A DNA stretch of 37,110 nucleotides from Candidatus Choladousia intestinigallinarum (GTDB lineage Bacteria > Bacillota > Clostridia > Lachnospirales > Lachnospiraceae). Made by a program: the position numbers and the translations under genes. The stretch is from the NCBI GenBank assembly GCA_018712605.1, contig DVGR01000015.1, forward strand, positions 1-37,110, given 5' to 3'. This document shows, piece after piece, positions 33,464-37,110 of the stretch. A model generated the notes under the pieces. The model ran no database searches, was not told where the DNA came from, and worked only from the letters and a program-made list of their open reading frames with translations. How positions within the stretch are numbered: position 1 is the stretch's first letter; each line of letters opens with the position of its first letter.

Positions 33464-34831
33464 ATGGAAAAGACATCACAGATCAATCTGACAGAGGGGC
33501 CGATTCTCAACACCCTGACACGGCTCTCTCTGCCGATTATGGCATCATCCTTTCTGTCTACGGCGTACAATATTACGGATATGGCCTGGATCGGAGTTTT
33601 AGGATCCAAGGCAGTGGCCGGAGTGGGAGTGGGCGGGATGTATGTCTGGCTTTCCCAGGGCCTAGTCTCTCTGGCCAGGATGGGAGGACAGGTTCACGTG
33701 GCCCAGAGCGTGGGGAAGGGAGACCGGCAGGAAGCCAGGGAGTATGCCAGGGGCGCCATCCAGCTTACCATACTCTTCGGACTGGCTTTTGCGGCGGTGT
33801 GCCTGCTGTTTACGGACTCACTCCTGGGTTTTTTTGCCCTGGATGACCCGAAATCCTACAGCTATGCCAAAATATATACCCAGGTGACCTGCGGATTGAT
33901 TCTGTTTTCTTATATGACCCAGACTCTTACCGGTCTGTTCACCGCTCAGGGGGACTCCAAGACTCCCTTTCTGGCAAATCTGGCTGGGCTTTTTATTAAC
34001 ATGGTTTTTGACCCGGTGCTGATCCTGGGAGTGGGCCCTTTTCCCAGGATGGAGGTTCTGGGGGCGGCAGTGGCTACTGTCACGGCCCAGGCTATCGTAA
34101 TGCTGGTAATGCTGCTCTCCCTGCTCCGGCCTGGAAGTGCGGGAAACGTCATCCGCCGGGTGGGGCTGCTGAAGAAAACCCCTGCCTATTTCTATAAGCA
34201 GATTTTTCGCATGGGAGGCCCCACCGCTCTGCAGGGCTCTATCTACTGCATGATCTCCATGGTGCTGACCAGGATGGTATCGGGCTTTGGAGCGGCGGCG
34301 GTGGCTACCCAGAGAATGGGGGGCCAGATTGAATCTATATCCTGGAACACGGCGGACGGTTTTGGTGCGGCTCTGAACGCCTTTGCGGGGCAGAATTACG
34401 GGGCCAGGAAGCTGGACCGCATGAAGAAAGGGTATGATATATCCTTTCGAATCGTGGCGGTCTGGGGGCTGGCGATCACACTGCTTTTTGTGCTGGCGCC
34501 GGAGCCTATCTCCAGAATCTTTTTCCATGAGGCGGACGCCATTGCCATTTCTGTAAATTACCTGATTATCGTGGGGCTGGGGGAAGCCTTTATGTGCGTG
34601 GAGCTGATGACCATCGGAGCCCTATCCGGTATGGGAAAGACAAAGCTGTGCAGCGGGATCAGCATCCTGCTGACGGGGCTGCGGATTCCTCTGGCATATT
34701 TCCTGGGAGCCATAGGACTTGGACTGAACGGAGTCTGGTGGGCGCTGTCAGCCACTTCTATTTTAAAGGGAATCGTGTTCTTCGTGGTTTTTCAGGTGCA
34801 GATGAAAGCGGAAGAGAGGAGAAAAGGGTAA
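33464..34831 (+). CDS. MATE family efflux transporter
   Basis: GPILNTLTRLSLPIMASSFLSTAYNITDMAWIGVLGSKAVAGVGVGGM; 12-TM pattern. Confidence 0.92.
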   Translation: MEKTSQINLTEGPILNTLTRLSLPIMASSFLSTAYNITDMAWIGVLGSKAVAGVGVGGMYVWLSQGLVSLARMGGQVHVAQSVGKGDRQEAREYARGAIQLTILFGLAFAAVCLLFTDSLLGFFALDDPKSYSYAKIYTQVTCGLILFSYMTQTLTGLFTAQGDSKTPFLANLAGLFINMVFDPVLILGVGPFPRMEVLGAAVATVTAQAIVMLVMLLSLLRPGSAGNVIRRVGLLKKTPAYFYKQIFRMGGPTALQGSIYCMISMVLTRMVSGFGAAAVATQRMGGQIESISWNTADGFGAALNAFAGQNYGARKLDRMKKGYDISFRIVAVWGLAITLLFVLAPEPISRIFFHEADAIAISVNYLIIVGLGEAFMCVELMTIGALSGMGKTKLCSGISILLTGLRIPLAYFLGAIGLGLNGVWWALSATSILKGIVFFVVFQVQMKAEERRKG

Positions 34832-34832
34832 G

Positions 34833-35450
34833 ATGGACAGTTTTATTTTAGATGTGGATGGAACGCTCTGGGACTCTACGCCTATTGTGGCCAGGGCATG
34901 GACCAAGGCTCTTGAAGAAGGGGGCTGTGAGAGAGAGGTAACCCAGGAGGAACTGAAGGGGCTCTTTGGGAAAACTATGAAAGTGATCGGTGAGGAGCTG
35001 CTGCCGGAGGAAAGCCAGGAGAGAAGACAGGAGCTTATGGATCTGTGCTGCCGGTATGAGCATGAGTATCTGACGGCGGATCCCTGCAGGATCTGCTATC
35101 CGGGGGTATTGGATGTCATCCCCAAACTGGCTGAAAGCCACCGGGTATTGATTGTCAGCAACTGCCAGTCAGGATATATAGAGCTGTTTTTGGAAAAGAC
35201 GGGCCTTGGCCCCTGGATCACAGATTTTGAGTGCTATGGGAATACGAAGAAAAATAAAGGAGAAAACATTCGGGCCATTGTGGAGCGGAACCGATTGGAA
35301 TCTCCTGTATATGTAGGCGATACCCAGGGAGACAGACAGGCGGCAGGGGAGGCCGGGGTTCCTTTTGTGTGGGCTTCCTATGGCTTCGGAACTCCTGAGA
35401 ACTGGGACAAAAAGATAAAAGAATTTTCAGAACTGCTGAAGTGGGACTGA
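34833..35450 (+). CDS. HAD family hydrolase (phosphatase-like)
   Basis: FILDVDGTLWDS; VLIVSNCQSGY; YVGDTQGDRQAAGEAGVPFVWASYGFG. Confidence 0.9.
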   Translation: MDSFILDVDGTLWDSTPIVARAWTKALEEGGCEREVTQEELKGLFGKTMKVIGEELLPEESQERRQELMDLCCRYEHEYLTADPCRICYPGVLDVIPKLAESHRVLIVSNCQSGYIELFLEKTGLGPWITDFECYGNTKKNKGENIRAIVERNRLESPVYVGDTQGDRQAAGEAGVPFVWASYGFGTPENWDKKIKEFSELLKWD

Positions 35451-35473
35451 GATTCTGAAAAGGAGAGAGAAAA

Positions 35474-36190
35474 ATGAAAAGAATTCTGTGGATGGTTTTA
35501 ATGAACCTGTGGTACGTGCCTTACGGGCTCACTCGCCTGCTGCGGTGTGCGGCCCATCCGGAACGGTACACGGAGGAAGAACGTTTCCGGCTTTTGAAAG
35601 AGATTGACAACAGAGCCATTAAGGGAGGAAGGATTGTCATAGAGGGGCACGGCATGGAAAATCTTCCGGAAGAGGGAGGATACATTTTATACCCCAACCA
35701 TCAGGGAATGTTCGATGTGCTGGCCATCCTCTACCTGATGCCCCATGCCTTCTCTGTAGTGCTGAAAAAAGAACTGAAGAACATACCTTTTCTGAAGCAG
35801 GTATTTGCCTGTATGGGCGCCCTCTCTCTGGACAGAAGCGATCCCAGGGAGGGAATGAAGGTCATCCTGCAGGTGGCTGAAGAGGTGAAGCAGGGGCGGC
35901 GCTTCCTGATCTTTGCGGAGGGAACCAGGAGCCGGAAGGGAAACCAGCTGCTGGACTTCAAAGGAGGAAGCTTTAAGAGCGCCATGAAGGCAAAATGTCC
36001 CATTGTCCCTGTGGCCCTTGTGGATTCCTACAAGGCTTTTGACACAGGTTCCATCCGAAAGCAGGCGGTGCAGGTGCATTTCCTGGAGCCCATTCCCTAT
36101 GAGGCATATGCGGGGATGAAGACCACAGAGGTGGCGGCCATGGTAAAGGAGAAGATCGAAGAGAAAATCGCCCAGTGTCAAAAAAGCTGA
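35474..36190 (+). CDS. plsC: 1-acyl-sn-glycerol-3-phosphate acyltransferase
   Basis: YPNHQGMFD (HX4D) and FAEGTRSRKGN motifs. Confidence 0.92.
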   Translation: MKRILWMVLMNLWYVPYGLTRLLRCAAHPERYTEEERFRLLKEIDNRAIKGGRIVIEGHGMENLPEEGGYILYPNHQGMFDVLAILYLMPHAFSVVLKKELKNIPFLKQVFACMGALSLDRSDPREGMKVILQVAEEVKQGRRFLIFAEGTRSRKGNQLLDFKGGSFKSAMKAKCPIVPVALVDSYKAFDTGSIRKQAVQVHFLEPIPYEAYAGMKTTEVAAMVKEKIEEKIAQCQKS

Positions 36191-36252
36191 CTGAAATGGG
36201 GCGATTAGAACAAGCAACATACTTTAAACATCAGAATAAGATACAAAAAAAG

Positions 36253-36295
36253 GGAGACAATACTGCTAACAGAGAAAGCAGGAGTCTCCTTTTTT
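36253..36295 (+). terminator. Intrinsic terminator GGAGAC...CTGCT/AGCAG...GTCTCC-TTTTTT
   Basis: Arms 36253-36258 and 36284-36289 with an inner CTGCT/AGCAG stem and T-run. Confidence 0.85.
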
Positions 36296-36335
36296 GCTGC
36301 GTGGGATGCCTGCCGAAAGGAAAGGAAGGGAAAAT

Positions 36336-37110
36336 ATGGCAGTAGACCAGAGAAAAGGAAATCAGAGCCTTGCGTTTGCGGATCCGGTGCATATCATCAG
36401 CAGCGCTTCCATCGTGGGTCCCAAGGAAGGGGAAGGGCCCCTGGGAGAGTTTTTTGATCTGATTTCACAGGATGCCGGATTTGGCGAGGAAAATTGGGAG
36501 AAGGCGGAGAGTACCCTTCAGAAGGAAGCGCTGAGTGTGGCGGCTGGGAAGGCGAAACTTTCCCCCTGGCAGATCCGCTATCTGTTTGGAGGGGATCTTC
36601 TGGCACAGCTCTCGGCTACCTCCTTCGGGACAGAGGAGAGCAATCTGCCCTTTTTCGGTTTGTACGGGGCCTGTTCCACCTGCGGTGAGTCTCTCACTCT
36701 TGCCGCTATGGCCGTGGCAGGGGGCTTTGCCGATTATGCGGCGGCCATTACCTCCAGTCATTTCGGGAGTGCGGAAAAGGAGTTCCGATTTCCCTTGGCC
36801 TATGGGAATCAGCGTCCCCTTTCAGCTACCTGGACGGTTACGGGGAGCGGAGCCTTTATACTTGCCGCCCAGGGGGGTTATGTAAAAATTACAGGGGTGA
36901 CTCCGGGAAAAATTGTGGATATGGGAGTGAAGGATAATATGAATATGGGAGCCTGCATGGCTCCCGCCGCCTGTGACACGATTTACCAGAATTTCATGGA
37001 TTTTAACCGCCAGCCGGAGGATTATGACCGGATTATCACGGGAGATCTGGGCTATGTGGGGCAGGAGATCCTGATACAGCTTTTAAAGGAGAAAGGCTTT
37101 GACATCAGCG
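36336..37110 (+). CDS. spoVAD: Stage V sporulation protein AD (partial, runs off window end)
   Basis: Open frame from ATG 36336: MAVDQRKGNQSLAFADPVHIISSASIVGPKEGEGPLGEFFD ... ACSTCGESLTLAAMAVAGGFADYAAAITSSHFGSAEKEFRFPL. Absent from the ORF track because it has no stop in the window. Confidence 0.93.
   Translation, partial: MAVDQRKGNQSLAFADPVHIISSASIVGPKEGEGPLGEFFDLISQDAGFGEENWEKAESTLQKEALSVAAGKAKLSPWQIRYLFGGDLLAQLSATSFGTEESNLPFFGLYGACSTCGESLTLAAMAVAGGFADYAAAITSSHFGSAEKEFRFPLAYGNQRPLSATWTVTGSGAFILAAQGGYVKITGVTPGKIVDMGVKDNMNMGACMAPAACDTIYQNFMDFNRQPEDYDRIITGDLGYVGQEILIQLLKEKGFDIS

Noticed and set aside
1-37110. Integrated mobile element, prophage or IS
   Set aside because: No transposase, integrase, relaxase or phage structural gene recognised; most genes are housekeeping. 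Repeat elements are reported separately.

Overview
A 37.1-kb window from a low-to-mid GC, spore-forming Firmicute. Lachnospiraceae/Clostridia is inferred from gene content, not tested. Every recognised protein gene is on the + strand; the only supported minus-strand gene is a tRNA-Trp(CCA) at 19621-19691. In order, the window holds: (1) a putative secreted/surface-protein cluster at about 1-5130, with small secreted proteins sharing an 'Y-x-L/I-T/S-I-P ... G-x-Y-x-G-x-I/V-x-F' architecture, Thr/Glu/Pro spacers and an SPETGD sorting-like signal, followed by a DUF3267-type zincin; (2) pyrE; (3) a small membrane-protein cluster including VanZ; (4) an M29-like aminopeptidase with a long N-terminal extension, followed by purE-purM-purN-purD; (5) GntR-clpC-(conserved small protein)-radA; (6) L-asparaginase; (7) an opp/dpp-type peptide ABC transporter, oppBCDF plus its binding protein; (8) esterase, Xaa-Pro aminopeptidase, ddl, AlkD-like, a stand-alone dnaK, MATE, HAD, plsC and the start of spoVAD. 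The strongest unusual observation is the peptide-binding protein at 24976-26871. The segment that normally forms the C-terminus of family-5 solute-binding proteins (APDWQAYNDLIAQIRVETDSVKREAMLHEAEDMLMETGAILPLYYYNDIYLQRDGLTGVYSNLYGFKYFM) sits at the N-terminus, after the signal peptide and a TEA-rich linker. The protein then stops at '...MWTSDSGNNDCQFGR', where that segment would normally follow. This looks like a natural circular permutation of OppA, although a misassembly must be excluded. Other points of interest are a promoter-terminator unit with no gene (candidate sRNA, 5826-5957), several large intergenic hairpins, and a perfect 21-bp palindrome on the tRNA-Trp start region.
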